Assembly (NCBI RefSeq): GCF_014697545.1
Contig: NZ_JACJSA010000009.1
Location: 186,001 to 250,000 of the forward strand
Reading direction: 5' to 3'
Source: Oscillatoria sp. FACHB-1407
Lineage (GTDB): Bacteria; Cyanobacteriota; Cyanobacteriia; Elainellales; Elainellaceae
Length of the DNA stretch: 64,000 nt
Below, one piece after another: positions 1 to 7,930 of this stretch (the stretch's first letter is position 1; each line of letters opens with the position of its first letter). The notes below the pieces were generated by a model, which did not search any database, was not told the origin of the DNA, and saw only the letters and a list, made by a program, of their open reading frames with translations. The position numbers were made by a program, and so were the translations under genes.

Positions 1-2167
1 TGCCTCGTTCCAACACAATGATTTCATCGCAATCGCGAATTGTACTGAGACGGTGCGCCACGATCAGACAGGTGCAGCCCCGTTGCCGCAATTTCAAGTC
101 GATCGCCCTTTCTGCTTCGGTATCCAGGGCACTGGTGGCTTCGTCCATGATGACGATCGAGGGGTGATTAACTAAAGCTCTGGCAAGTTCAAGTCGCTGT
201 CGCTGACCTCCGCTCAGGTTAGTTGCACCTTCCAACAGAGCCGCATCGTAGCCACCCATCATCGCCAAAATCACATCTTCGATCGCCGCATCCTGGCAGG
301 CTCGTCGCAACGCCGCATCCGGCACCGTGGTATCCCATAGCGTCAAGTTATCGCGCACACTTCCAGCAAACAGCAAAATATCCTGCTCCACCACGGCGAT
401 CGAGTTTGTGAGCACCGATCGCGGAATTTGTCGTCTGGGAATGCCATCAAAGTAAATCTCGCCAGACCACGGTTCAAACAGCCCTGCAATTACCTTGGCG
501 AGCGTTGATTTACCGGAGCCGCTACCTCCCACCAGAGCTATCCGCTGTCCCGGTTTGATAGAGAGGTTAAAATTTTCAATCAGCGGGGGTTCCAGTGGAT
601 TGTAGCCGTAGGTAACATCCTTGATCTCAATGTATCCCTTGAGTCGATGGGTAGGGGATGCTGCGTAGAACATCGAGGAAGGCGGCATAACCTCTCCCAC
701 CGTTACATGAGAGATTAGCTGTGAATCAACCTCATTGCTCAACACATCGTCTAACCGTTGCAGATTGCCCTGCAAATCTTGAATGGTGCTACCAAAGCGC
801 ACGAGCCGATTCACGGGCAACAAAAAGCTTTGCGTCAGCATTTGAAATGCTACTAACATTCCAATGCTGAGATTGCCATGAATCACACGCCAACCGCCGA
901 TCGCCAGCAAGGATAGAGCCGTCAGAGCAGACAATAATGCAGGCATGACTCCGAGCACTTTGCTGATCATGCCCAGGTCTTGTTGAGCGTTGATCGCTTT
1001 GGTGTAATATCCTGCCCAGCGCGCAAAGAAATCAGATTCTAATCCAGAGGCTTTTAGCGTTTCCATGCTCTGAAGTCCGGCGATCGCCACCCCCGATACT
1101 TTGCCGTATTCCTGTGCCAGTCTGAGGTTTGCGTCAATGCGCTGGCGCGATACCCACTGGAGAATTAACACATTTAACGCGGCAAAAAACACGACAATCA
1201 GGGTTAATGGAGTGTCGTATTGCAACATGGCGATTGCATAAAAGACCACTAGCACAACACTAATAACAGTTGTCGTTAAGCGACCGGATAACACATCAGC
1301 GATATCGTCGTTGAGGCGTACACGACTGCTAATTTCGCCAGCAAAGCGTTGGGCATAGAAATGCATCGGTAACCGCAAAACATGCCACAGAAAACGACTG
1401 GAGAGGCTGACTGCTAATTTGATTTTGAGACTTCGTAGATAGCGCAGTTGCAGCAGGGTTAACAGTCCTTGTAGGGCGATCGCCAGCAACACACCGACAA
1501 GAATATAGGGCAGCCAATCGAGGCGATCGGCAATTAACACCTGATCGACAAACATTTGCGTAAAAATCGGCAACGCCAGTGTCGGAATGACCAGCAAAAA
1601 TCCGGCAAGGACGCAATAGAGGAGTGCCCCTGTAGACCCTTTCAAACGGCTACTCAAGGCGTTAACGACACTGGGTTTGCTCCCTCCAGGTTGGAAGTCT
1701 GTCCCTGGTTCCATGACCAGCACAACGCCCGTGTAGCCCTCATCAAAGTCCTGATAGGAAACGGTCATAGGACCCGCAGCTGGATTGTTGAGATAGACGC
1801 GATCGCGCCCAAAGCCATCCACCACTAAAAAATGGTTGAAATGCCAGAAGACAACAAAGGGTGGACGAAGCTGTTGTAAGCTGTCCAGGCTTTTCTTAAA
1901 GCCTTTGGCAACCAATCCGTAATTGCGGGCAGCTTTGAGAATATTAGCGGCAGTCACCCCATCACGCGACACGCCACAGGCTTGTCGAAGCTCCGCCAGA
2001 GGGACATATCGACCGTAATAACCCAACATCATGCCCAAACAGGCTGCCCCACACTCCACTGCCTCCATCTGAAGCACGGTTGGAGTCTTGACCCGAACCG
2101 GTTTATGCTCCAGCGATCGCACTTTGGGTTTGCGTTGTCGTGGTTTAAAAGAATTGATCCACATCAT
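1..2167 (-). CDS. NHLM-type C39 peptidase/ABC exporter (3' end beyond window)
   Basis: Bifunctional inner-membrane exporter that removes double-glycine leaders and pumps the mature peptide out. The N-terminal C39 peptidase spans about residues 28-150, with the catalytic Cys39 in MEAVECGAACLGM and His112 in FNHF. The third triad position, normally Asp in a DPA motif, is Asn128 (LNNPAAG). A hydrophobic transmembrane domain follows at about 170-430. The ATPase has Walker A GGSGSGKST, signature LSGGQRQR, Walker B IVIMDEATSALD and switch His IVAHRLST, so only the extreme C-terminus is missing. The start at 2167 overlaps the stop of the HlyD-like gene (ATGA), implying translational coupling. The peptidase resembles exporters of NHLM-type RiPP clusters. 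No RiPP modification enzyme is visible in the window. The likely substrate is the peptide encoded at 4181-4354 (inference). Confidence 0.93.
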   Translation of the reverse strand, partial: MMWINSFKPRQRKPKVRSLEHKPVRVKTPTVLQMEAVECGAACLGMMLGYYGRYVPLAELRQACGVSRDGVTAANILKAARNYGLVAKGFKKSLDSLQQLRPPFVVFWHFNHFLVVDGFGRDRVYLNNPAAGPMTVSYQDFDEGYTGVVLVMEPGTDFQPGGSKPSVVNALSSRLKGSTGALLYCVLAGFLLVIPTLALPIFTQMFVDQVLIADRLDWLPYILVGVLLAIALQGLLTLLQLRYLRSLKIKLAVSLSSRFLWHVLRLPMHFYAQRFAGEISSRVRLNDDIADVLSGRLTTTVISVVLVVFYAIAMLQYDTPLTLIVVFFAALNVLILQWVSRQRIDANLRLAQEYGKVSGVAIAGLQSMETLKASGLESDFFARWAGYYTKAINAQQDLGMISKVLGVMPALLSALTALSLLAIGGWRVIHGNLSIGMLVAFQMLTQSFLLPVNRLVRFGSTIQDLQGNLQRLDDVLSNEVDSQLISHVTVGEVMPPSSMFYAASPTHRLKGYIEIKDVTYGYNPLEPPLIENFNLSIKPGQRIALVGGSGSGKSTLAKVIAGLFEPWSGEIYFDGIPRRQIPRSVLTNSIAVVEQDILLFAGSVRDNLTLWDTTVPDAALRRACQDAAIEDVILAMMGGYDAALLEGATNLSGGQRQRLELARALVNHPSIVIMDEATSALDTEAERAIDLKLRQRGCTCLIVAHRLSTIRDCDEIIVLERG

Positions 2168-2739
2168 CGAGTTGTCTCAAGGAAAGGAAAGGCTAACGTG
2201 ATTGGAGCTTTTCTTGCCAGGGTGATGCGAGCGGTTGCAGTCATGCCGGGAGTCAAATTGAGGGATTGTTGTGTTGCAGAGTCGGAGTCTAACTCCACTA
2301 ACACCTCAATGGCTTCGGGTTGTAAAGCAGTCGGATCAGCACGACGGGCTTCATCAAGCGTCGTCAGCGGAGAGGCAGCAACCATTTTGACGCGACCTGT
2401 TACGCCCTCAGTTTGCTCCACCATTGCATCAGGAATCAGTGTCACTTCCATGCCCGGTTGAATGCGATCGCCCTCGCCTGGTTCAAAGTAGGTCAACCCA
2501 ACCAACTTGTCTGATGTGCTGGTCGGATGCACTAAAATCGCTCGACCCGTCGCCATGATGGAAAGGCGTCCCCACACGCTCCATCCGACGGCTAAACCCA
2601 CCAGCGATGCTAATGCGACTAGCGAAAGCCAACTTCGCGCATTGACCACTTGCATCAACTGGTCTAGCTGTTCTGGTGACGATAACCGTTCGAGCGATTC
2701 TCGTCGAAAAATGCTGGTTTGCGAATCAGAATTCATCAT
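2164..2739 (-). CDS. Minimal HlyD-like membrane-fusion protein of the peptide exporter
   Basis: About 191 residues. One transmembrane helix near the N-terminus (SWLSLVALASLVGLAVGW) is followed directly by the C-terminal beta-barrel part of NHLM-type secretion proteins (VGLTYFEPGEGDRIQPGMEV, then GVTGRVKMV and PGMTATARITL). The lipoyl domain and the long coiled-coil hairpin normally found between these parts are absent, so the protein is about half the usual family length. No frameshift or stop is visible, so it looks like a genuine short form or an old in-frame deletion. ATG at 2739 is chosen over an upstream GTG at 2748. It lies 13 bases after the cyclic-nucleotide-binding gene and overlaps the ABC gene by four bases, so it belongs to the same operon. 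Confidence 0.8.
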   Translation of the reverse strand: MMNSDSQTSIFRRESLERLSSPEQLDQLMQVVNARSWLSLVALASLVGLAVGWSVWGRLSIMATGRAILVHPTSTSDKLVGLTYFEPGEGDRIQPGMEVTLIPDAMVEQTEGVTGRVKMVAASPLTTLDEARRADPTALQPEAIEVLVELDSDSATQQSLNLTPGMTATARITLARKAPITLAFPFLETTR

Positions 2740-2752
2740 GGTTCCCACTCAT

Positions 2753-3835
2753 TCAAGTGATTCCTAGCCGTTTCAACATCCAACTAAATCGAGCGGCTCC
2801 CTGTGAGACGTGGTGCAGCGATTCTAAATTGAGTTCATCGTCATACTCCATGTCCTGATCCATCTGGTCGGGCTTTGGATCAGGCTGTTGCGGACATCCC
2901 AGTAGCTCAATTGCTGTTTGCACCGCCTCTAAAAGCTGAAGTGCGAGAATGCGGTAAAACCGGGACGCAAACCCCATATCCTGTTGTAGTTTCATTATTA
3001 GTTGCGATCGCGGAATCGCCAGCACCAATGACTCTTCAATGGCTCTCACCGAAACGGGTGATGGACTCATCGTCAGAAACGAACTGGTGCCGCTCATCTC
3101 CCCTCTTGAGAGGCGATCAATTACTTTCTGGGAACTCGCAATTTTGTTGACACACTCAAAACACAGGGTCAGCGGATTCACATCCCCTTCGTAAACCGAT
3201 ACGGATAGCAACCCATCCAGAATGATGTACAGCGCATCAAGCGGTCTACCTGCTTGGATCAGCGACGTATTGGGAGCCAGCTTTTGTAACTGACCTGCTG
3301 CGACCAACCAATCCACATCGCTGTCACGCAGTTCGCCAAATACAAACAACGCTTCTTTAACGGGCTGATCCGTCGCGGCTCGCAATTGTGTGGGCATCGT
3401 CAACATTTGTTGCAGTCGTTCTGTCAAAATCAGCGCGATCGCCCGATAAAAGTGAGTGCTGAAGTGACTATCTTGTTGCAACTTTGAGGTCAATCGCTGA
3501 TGTGGAATTGAGAGCACGATCGAATCTTTCACTGCCCTGACAAAAACCCCTGTTGATTGCACATTAAACAGGGATGTCACTCCCACCACTTCCCCTTCCG
3601 AGAAGCGGGTAATCTCTTTTTCGATAGGATGGTCAGACATCGCTGCACCAGCGCAACCTGCGCCCTGTTGCGGTACGCTGACTGTCAATATGCCATCGAG
3701 CAGAAGATGAATGGTGTCTGACTCCGTTTGAGGTTGGAGCAACACAGTTCCGGCGAGAATCTGTTGCTGTTGACCTGCGGTAATGAGCCAATCGATATCT
3801 GTATTACTGAGTTCTTGCAGCAGAATTCCTGCCAT
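2753..3835 (-). CDS. Protein with two cyclic-nucleotide-binding domains, exporter operon
   Basis: About 360 residues with two Crp/cNMP-type beta-roll domains in tandem. Repeat one contains DIDWLITAGQQQQILAGTVL and FSEGEVVGVTSLF. Repeat two contains DVDWLVAAGQLQKLAPNTSL and LSRGEMSGTSSFL. Each domain ends with a matching helix (LVLAIPRSQLIMKLQQD-like). No helix-turn-helix or enzymatic domain is visible, so it is more likely a sensor or regulatory partner of the exporter than a transcription factor. Such proteins are known beside NHLM-type peptide exporters. The reading frame extends upstream to a TTG at 3916. The ATG at 3835, preceded by a GCGGGA stretch, is preferred because it begins the conserved domain directly. 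Whether it binds a nucleotide cannot be told from sequence. Confidence 0.82.
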   Translation of the reverse strand: MAGILLQELSNTDIDWLITAGQQQQILAGTVLLQPQTESDTIHLLLDGILTVSVPQQGAGCAGAAMSDHPIEKEITRFSEGEVVGVTSLFNVQSTGVFVRAVKDSIVLSIPHQRLTSKLQQDSHFSTHFYRAIALILTERLQQMLTMPTQLRAATDQPVKEALFVFGELRDSDVDWLVAAGQLQKLAPNTSLIQAGRPLDALYIILDGLLSVSVYEGDVNPLTLCFECVNKIASSQKVIDRLSRGEMSGTSSFLTMSPSPVSVRAIEESLVLAIPRSQLIMKLQQDMGFASRFYRILALQLLEAVQTAIELLGCPQQPDPKPDQMDQDMEYDDELNLESLHHVSQGAARFSWMLKRLGIT

Positions 3836-4180
3836 AGATTCCCGCCATGGATTGTTGCGACTTGGAGTTACATATAGGAAATAATGTAGGTTGGATAGAG
3901 TTTTAACAAAATCCAACAGAGATGGCGATCGCTACAGTTGTGCTAACCCAGATTTTGCATCTCTGGAAACAATCGCCCGCAAATAAATGGCGTACTACGG
4001 AATCCCGTCCGTAACGCTTCAGGCATTTAAACAAACTAATGAAAAAATAGACTAAAGAAACATAGCAAAGCTGATAAAAAGTGCTAACTCCAGTGAAAAG
4101 AGTCGCGATTTCAGCATTGCTATGTTCGTTTGGTGTGACCCTCAGGTGAGTGTGACCTTCAGGTAAGCTAACTAAAACAC
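3836..4180. other. Gap between precursor peptide and exporter genes
   Basis: A 345-base gap within the otherwise co-directional operon. It holds no convincing gene. Near 4133-4166 there is a short imperfect direct repeat built around GTGACC(C/T)TCAGGT. A long gap after a small precursor gene often contains a partial terminator or processing site that makes precursor mRNA more abundant than exporter mRNA, but I see no clear hairpin with a T-run. Confidence 0.4.
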
Positions 4181-4354
4181 CTATTTAGCGTGTGGGTTGA
4201 TGATGTCACTGGTGTCAACTGTAGGGTTATTGAGGTCACTGGGATTAGAATCTCCAGAAGGAGGACGAACCCCACCAGCGACTGCTTTCAGTTGATCTTC
4301 CGAAAGCTCTTCTTGCTTGACCGAATCCTGTTGGGTTTTATTTTGCTCAGCCAT
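4181..4354 (-). CDS. Double-glycine leader precursor peptide (57 aa)
   Basis: A small gene, 57 codons, ending in TAG. The N-terminal 28 residues are a typical C39-processed leader: acidic, ending in ELSEDQLKAVAGG. Cleavage after GG would release a 29-residue core beginning VRPPSGDSNPSDL and continuing NNPTVDTSDIIN to the C-terminus PHAK. The core has no cysteine and is rich in Ser, Thr, Asp, Asn and Pro. A GAGGA ribosome site lies about 9 bases before the ATG. It is the first gene of the minus-strand run leading into the cyclic-nucleotide-binding protein, HlyD-like adaptor and C39 exporter. The core motif recurs five times in the secreted protein at 13323-13781. It may be a signalling, biofilm or bacteriocin-like peptide. 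No modification enzyme is adjacent, so it is probably unmodified (inference). Confidence 0.85.
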   Translation of the reverse strand: MAEQNKTQQDSVKQEELSEDQLKAVAGGVRPPSGDSNPSDLNNPTVDTSDIINPHAK

Positions 4355-4390
4355 GAGATGTTATCCTCGTGTTACACATTGGGAGATAGG

Positions 4391-4438
4391 ACACTAGTCA
4401 GATCTCAAGCAGATTTGCGCTGATGAATCTACACTAGT
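4391..4438 (-). promoter_or_regulatory. Paired ACACTAGT repeats upstream of precursor peptide
   Basis: ACACTAGT occurs at 4391-4398 and again at 4431-4438, exactly 40 bases apart (about four helical turns), 37-84 bases upstream of the precursor start. The core ACTAGT is self-complementary. The placement suits an operator or activator site for the peptide-export operon. This is inference from position and repetition only. Confidence 0.3.
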
Positions 4439-4832
4439 GAGTTGATACAAGAGCTTTCAAACCGATTTGGTTGTGAACGAATTTCTTGTATATGTTGCAG
4501 TGTAGGAATGTTGTCTTGCTAAAGCCTTAATAGAACATGAGTTTTGACTGAGAAAAAGATGAGTGTTCCCTGAGAAAGAATCCAACAGATGGTGTGATGT
4601 AGATATAGCCGTAAAATTGTTTTGGGAGTGACCAATACAAGAACTGATTATAGCAAAAAATCTTCAGATTTTCTTAATATTTGTTTGGCGAAATTAGAGT
4701 TACGAAGCTAATAAAATACGCCTTTGATAGAGCATTCAGAATGGGTGAAATCAGTTGGCTGGAGTAGCACCATCACTGATAAGAGTCAATTTATAAAGTA
4801 AATCTTAAGGTCTAAAACATTTGATATTGCTT

Positions 4833-4915
4833 GATCCCCCCTTACCCCCCTTTTCAAGGGGGGAACCCAGGCAAGAGACTGAAGTCCCCCTTTTTAAGGG
4901 GGATTTAGGGGGATC
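4833..4915. repeat. C-rich/G-rich inverted repeat element
   Basis: An 83-base element framed by GATCCCCCC at the left and GGGGGATC at the right, with internal complementary blocks TTACCCCCCTTTTCAAGGGG and CCCCCTTTTTAAGGGGG. It can fold as one long hairpin or two local ones. It is the type of GATCCCCC-bounded repeat common in cyanobacterial intergenic DNA. The rest of 4439-5177 holds no convincing gene. Confidence 0.7.
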
Positions 4916-4968
4916 GAGAACTTTGTTTATGAATCAGCTCTAAGAGGTTGAACTTTTGTAGATGAATG

Positions 4969-5041
4969 TATAGCTTTGATTAGAAAGCTTAAGACAAAGG
5001 CAATGGCTCAAACCCTGACGTCTGTCGCTTGAAATGTAGCC
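4969..5041 (-). repeat. Dispersed repeat family B, truncated copy
   Basis: Reverse-strand, partly deleted copy of the approximately 100-base repeat also found at 28379-28474, 31862-31958 and 57544-57639. Shared blocks include TATAGCTTTG, AGAAAGCTTAAG, AAGGCAATGGCTCAAACCCTG and AAATGTAGC. The central GCGAGTCAGGAAGC block is eroded. Confidence 0.6.
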
Positions 5042-5177
5042 TTTACATCAAATTGGCTCAGCTTAACCTGAAGTTTGAGAAAACTGTATTACTTATCAGT
5101 TGATTCTTAGACAGTTCTCATTTACCTCGATAAAAATCACGCCACGATCGCAGTGTTCAATATTTGCACTTGTGGTT

Positions 5178-6608
5178 ATGAATTCATCCTCTCAACCAAC
5201 AGTCATTGTGGGAGGTGGTTTTGTTGGATTATTCACTGCTTTACATCTAGAGCAGCAAAACTATCCCCATCCGATTATTTTGATTGAACCGCGCGATCGC
5301 TTTGTGTTCAAGCCCCTGTTATATGAATTGCTGACAGGCGAAATGCACACAGACCAAATTTGCCCACTGTATACTGAGTTACTTGCAGATCGGTCAATAT
5401 TGTTCGTTCAAGATACGGTTCAGACGATTGATCTACATCACAGCTATGTGCAGTTGTCATCGGGGCAATCCTACCCCTACAGCAAGCTGGTGTTGGCATT
5501 GGGGAGCCGAGCCACCTATTTTAATACGCCTGGAGCATCCGACTATGCTTTCCCACTGACGTCAGATCAGGAAGCGATCGCCCTACGAGATCACTTGAAG
5601 ACTTGCTTGAGACAGGCGAGGCAGACGCCCGATCCTGAGGAACGCCTGCGTCTATTGACCGTCGCGATCGCAGGAGCCGGACCTGCTGGAGTAGAACTTG
5701 CCTGCGCGTTGGCTGACATCTTGCCTGTTTGGTATGACGACATGGGTGGCAATTATGAGGAGTTGCGGATTGTGCTGGTCAATCGCAGTGGTGAGATTCT
5801 CAAAGGCGACATCAACAGCCAGTTGCGGACGACGGCTCAACGTGCTCTCAACCAACGCACGATTCCGGTTGAACTGTTGCTGGATACAGCCGTGACAGAG
5901 ATTCATCCGAATGGGATGAATTATCAACAACATGGAAAGCTTAATTTTCTGCCTGCGGCAACGATCGCCTGGACTGCCGGAACCGAACCGCATCCCCTGC
6001 TCAAAGAATTGCCCGTTGCGCCTGAGCACCGCAATCGTCGGGGGCAACTTCAGGTATCGCCGACGCTGCAATTACCAGGATTCCCAGAGGTATTTGTAGG
6101 AGGTGACAATGCCTATGTGAAGGATGCACCACAACCCGCTACGGCTCAGGTGGCGTATCAGCAAGGCAAGGCGATCGCCCACAATTTACAGGCTCTGGTG
6201 CAGGGACGAATGCTCCATCCGGCTCATGTCACCTTACGGGGCACGTTGATGAAATTGGGCATTGGGGAAGGTGTTGCGAATGTGTTCGATCGCTTTGAAG
6301 TCAAAGGAGAATTGGGTCACTTAATCCGCCAGGGAACGTATCTGGAATTGTTGCCGACCCCTGCCCACAACGCTAAAGCCACAGCTGAATGGTTTGCCGA
6401 TCATCTCCTTCAGCGTCATCAACCCCGCTCTCTCAACCCCAACCATCAACATCACACTCCTTTGATTGCAGGGATCAGTGCGATCGCTGCCAGTATGCTC
6501 TTGACCTTGCCGTTTGCGTGGCGTGCTGCCCAACCCCAACAGTTTCAAACAACGCTGTCGTGGACAGGGCTACCAACGTTGCTCGACAACTTAACCCCAT
6601 CTGATTAG
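5178..6608 (+). CDS. Type II NADH dehydrogenase (NDH-2)
   Basis: About 476 residues. A monotopic flavoprotein that oxidises NAD(P)H and reduces quinone without proton pumping. The N-terminal FAD Rossmann motif is VIVGGGFVGLFTALHL. A second dinucleotide motif, VAIAGAGPAGVELACALADI, binds NAD(P)H. A third conserved region has VFVGGDNAYVKDAPQPATAQ and AYQQGKAIAHNL. A hydrophobic helix near the C-terminus (PLIAGISAIAASMLLTLPFA) probably anchors it. The upstream in-frame TTG at 5100 is rejected in favour of ATG 5178, which directly precedes the FAD fold. It stands alone, followed by repeats. Confidence 0.9.
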   Translation: MNSSSQPTVIVGGGFVGLFTALHLEQQNYPHPIILIEPRDRFVFKPLLYELLTGEMHTDQICPLYTELLADRSILFVQDTVQTIDLHHSYVQLSSGQSYPYSKLVLALGSRATYFNTPGASDYAFPLTSDQEAIALRDHLKTCLRQARQTPDPEERLRLLTVAIAGAGPAGVELACALADILPVWYDDMGGNYEELRIVLVNRSGEILKGDINSQLRTTAQRALNQRTIPVELLLDTAVTEIHPNGMNYQQHGKLNFLPAATIAWTAGTEPHPLLKELPVAPEHRNRRGQLQVSPTLQLPGFPEVFVGGDNAYVKDAPQPATAQVAYQQGKAIAHNLQALVQGRMLHPAHVTLRGTLMKLGIGEGVANVFDRFEVKGELGHLIRQGTYLELLPTPAHNAKATAEWFADHLLQRHQPRSLNPNHQHHTPLIAGISAIAASMLLTLPFAWRAAQPQQFQTTLSWTGLPTLLDNLTPSD

Positions 6609-6609
6609 T

Positions 6610-6709
6610 CAATGGTCAATGGTCAATGGTCAATGGTCAATGGTCAATGGTCAATGGTCAGTGGTCAGTGGTCAATGGTCGATGGTCAATGGTCAATGGT
6701 CGTTAGTTA
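6610..6709. repeat. Heptanucleotide tandem repeat (TCAATGG)n
   Basis: About fourteen units of a 7-base repeat, TCAATGG with variants TCAGTGG and TCGATGG, immediately after the NDH-2 stop. It is a short tandemly repeated repetitive (STRR) tract of the kind known from filamentous cyanobacteria. Confidence 0.9.
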
Positions 6710-6711
6710 AG

Positions 6712-6877
6712 TAACGTGAATTCGGGATAAGGATTTCGGCTGTTAAAACCGCCGCTAGCGGAGCAAAACCGACCGGCGTCGGTTCGTCAAATCCGGCCTT
6801 TTCCAGAGTCCGCGTCGGTGGACTTCGTTTAATAGCCGCGAATTCATTCGCCGGGTTCTTAAACCGAACTGACGTTA
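6712..6877 (+). repeat. MITE-like dispersed repeat family A, copy 1
   Basis: A 166-base element with imperfect terminal inverted repeats: TAACGTGAATTCGGGATAAG at the left, and a right end whose complement begins TAACGTCAGTTCGGTTTAAG. The interior contains GCAAAACCGAC, GTCGGTTCGTCAAATCC and GCGAATTCATTCGCCGGG. Related copies lie at 10685-10838, 43457-43623 and, interrupted, at 57295-57772. It carries no coding capacity, so it would depend on a transposase supplied in trans, if mobile at all. From 6878 to 7026 I see only the DoxX upstream region. Confidence 0.8.
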
Positions 6878-7026
6878 AGTAGGAAAACCTAATTAAACTC
6901 AATCCAGAATTCGGGTTTCGGCTCCGCTCAACCTGCTAGCAGAGAGATTTAGAGCATTGAGCGCAGTCGAAACGCATCTCTCAAATCCCAGATTTCCAGC
7001 TATTTCAGTTTTAGGAGAACATCACC

Positions 7027-7563
7027 ATGAACGCTTTGAACAATCTACTCAACTTCAGAATCTCCCTTAAAAAAGCGATGTTGATTAATCGTATGACAAT
7101 GGGGATCTTCTTCCTGGTGTCGGGCATTGCCAACTATCTCAACTTCAATGTCGAGAATGGGTTTTATCAAACCGTTCTGACTCTCAAACTCCAACTTTGG
7201 GGACCGTTTCCTGCCGGGTGGGAAGGCATTGGACCCTTACCCGCGTTGATTGCCATTCCCTATGCCTGGTTGCTACCGCTCGCAGAAATTGTGTTAGGCA
7301 CCTTATTTGCCCTCGGCTTATGGATTCGCTGGACAGGCTTACTCCTGATCCTGATGACATTTAGTATCATTCTCGCCTTTGGCATCATTCCTGCCGGAAG
7401 TTTATTTCCCAATGCAGCGGAAAGCTTCAACAAAAACATCATGTTTATGACGCTGATTTGGATGTGTATTGCCTACGAAGTCGATACAAAACGAGCACGT
7501 ATGCGCCGCACTGAAGAACGGCTTTATCTCAGTTCGATTGGTGATTCTGGTAATGCCCAATAG
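7027..7563 (+). CDS. DoxX-like membrane protein
   Basis: 178 residues with four hydrophobic segments (starting MTMGIFFLVSGIANYLNF, then PLAEIVLGTLFALGLWI, GLLLILMTFSIILAFGIIPAG and NIMFMTLIWMCIAYE). The pattern matches the DoxX/SURF4-like family, membrane proteins linked to quinone or thiosulfate redox chemistry, though most members have no defined role. The start has a good ribosome site, TTAGGAGAACATCACC before the ATG. It precedes a GMC oxidoreductase and may share a redox context with it, but a 367-base repeat tract separates them. Confidence 0.75.
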   Translation: MNALNNLLNFRISLKKAMLINRMTMGIFFLVSGIANYLNFNVENGFYQTVLTLKLQLWGPFPAGWEGIGPLPALIAIPYAWLLPLAEIVLGTLFALGLWIRWTGLLLILMTFSIILAFGIIPAGSLFPNAAESFNKNIMFMTLIWMCIAYEVDTKRARMRRTEERLYLSSIGDSGNAQ

Positions 7564-7629
7564 CAAAGGGGCTTAGGGAGTGGGGAGTGAGGGAGTAGAG
7601 GGGTGAGGGAGTGAGGTAGTAGATAATGC

Positions 7630-7925
7630 CTCCTTCTTATCCTTCATCCTTTATCTTTCATCTTTCATCTTTCATCTTTCATCCCTCTTCCCTCTTCTCT
7701 CTTCTCTCTTCCCTCTTCTCTCTTCTCTCTTCTCTCTTCTCTCTTCTCTCATCCTTTATCCTTTATCCTTTATCCTTTATCCTTTATCCTTCTCTCTTCT
7801 CTCTTCTCTCATCCTTTATCCTTTATCCTTTATCCTTTATCCTTTATCCTTTCCTCTTCCCTCTTCTCTCATCCTTTATCCTTTATCCTTTATCCTTTCC
7901 TCTTCTCTCTTCTCTCTTCTTTTTT
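7630..7925. repeat. Long simple-repeat tract of TCCTTTA and CTCTTCT heptamers
   Basis: Nearly 300 bases of pyrimidine-only-like DNA alternating blocks of TCCTTTA and TCTCTCT/CTCTTCC units. A long reading frame crosses it but translates to low-complexity SFIL/SLLSS repeats and is not a gene. It ends six bases before the GMC oxidoreductase start, so the 5' leader of that mRNA is a pyrimidine tract. Confidence 0.9.
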
Positions 7926-7930
7926 CCCTT

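Noticed and set aside
1-4354. Lanthipeptide or nitrile-hydratase-leader RiPP cluster
   Set aside because: The exporter is of NHLM type, but no lanthionine synthetase or other modification enzyme is seen, and the precursor leader is short and not nitrile-hydratase-like. Such genes could lie beyond the left edge.
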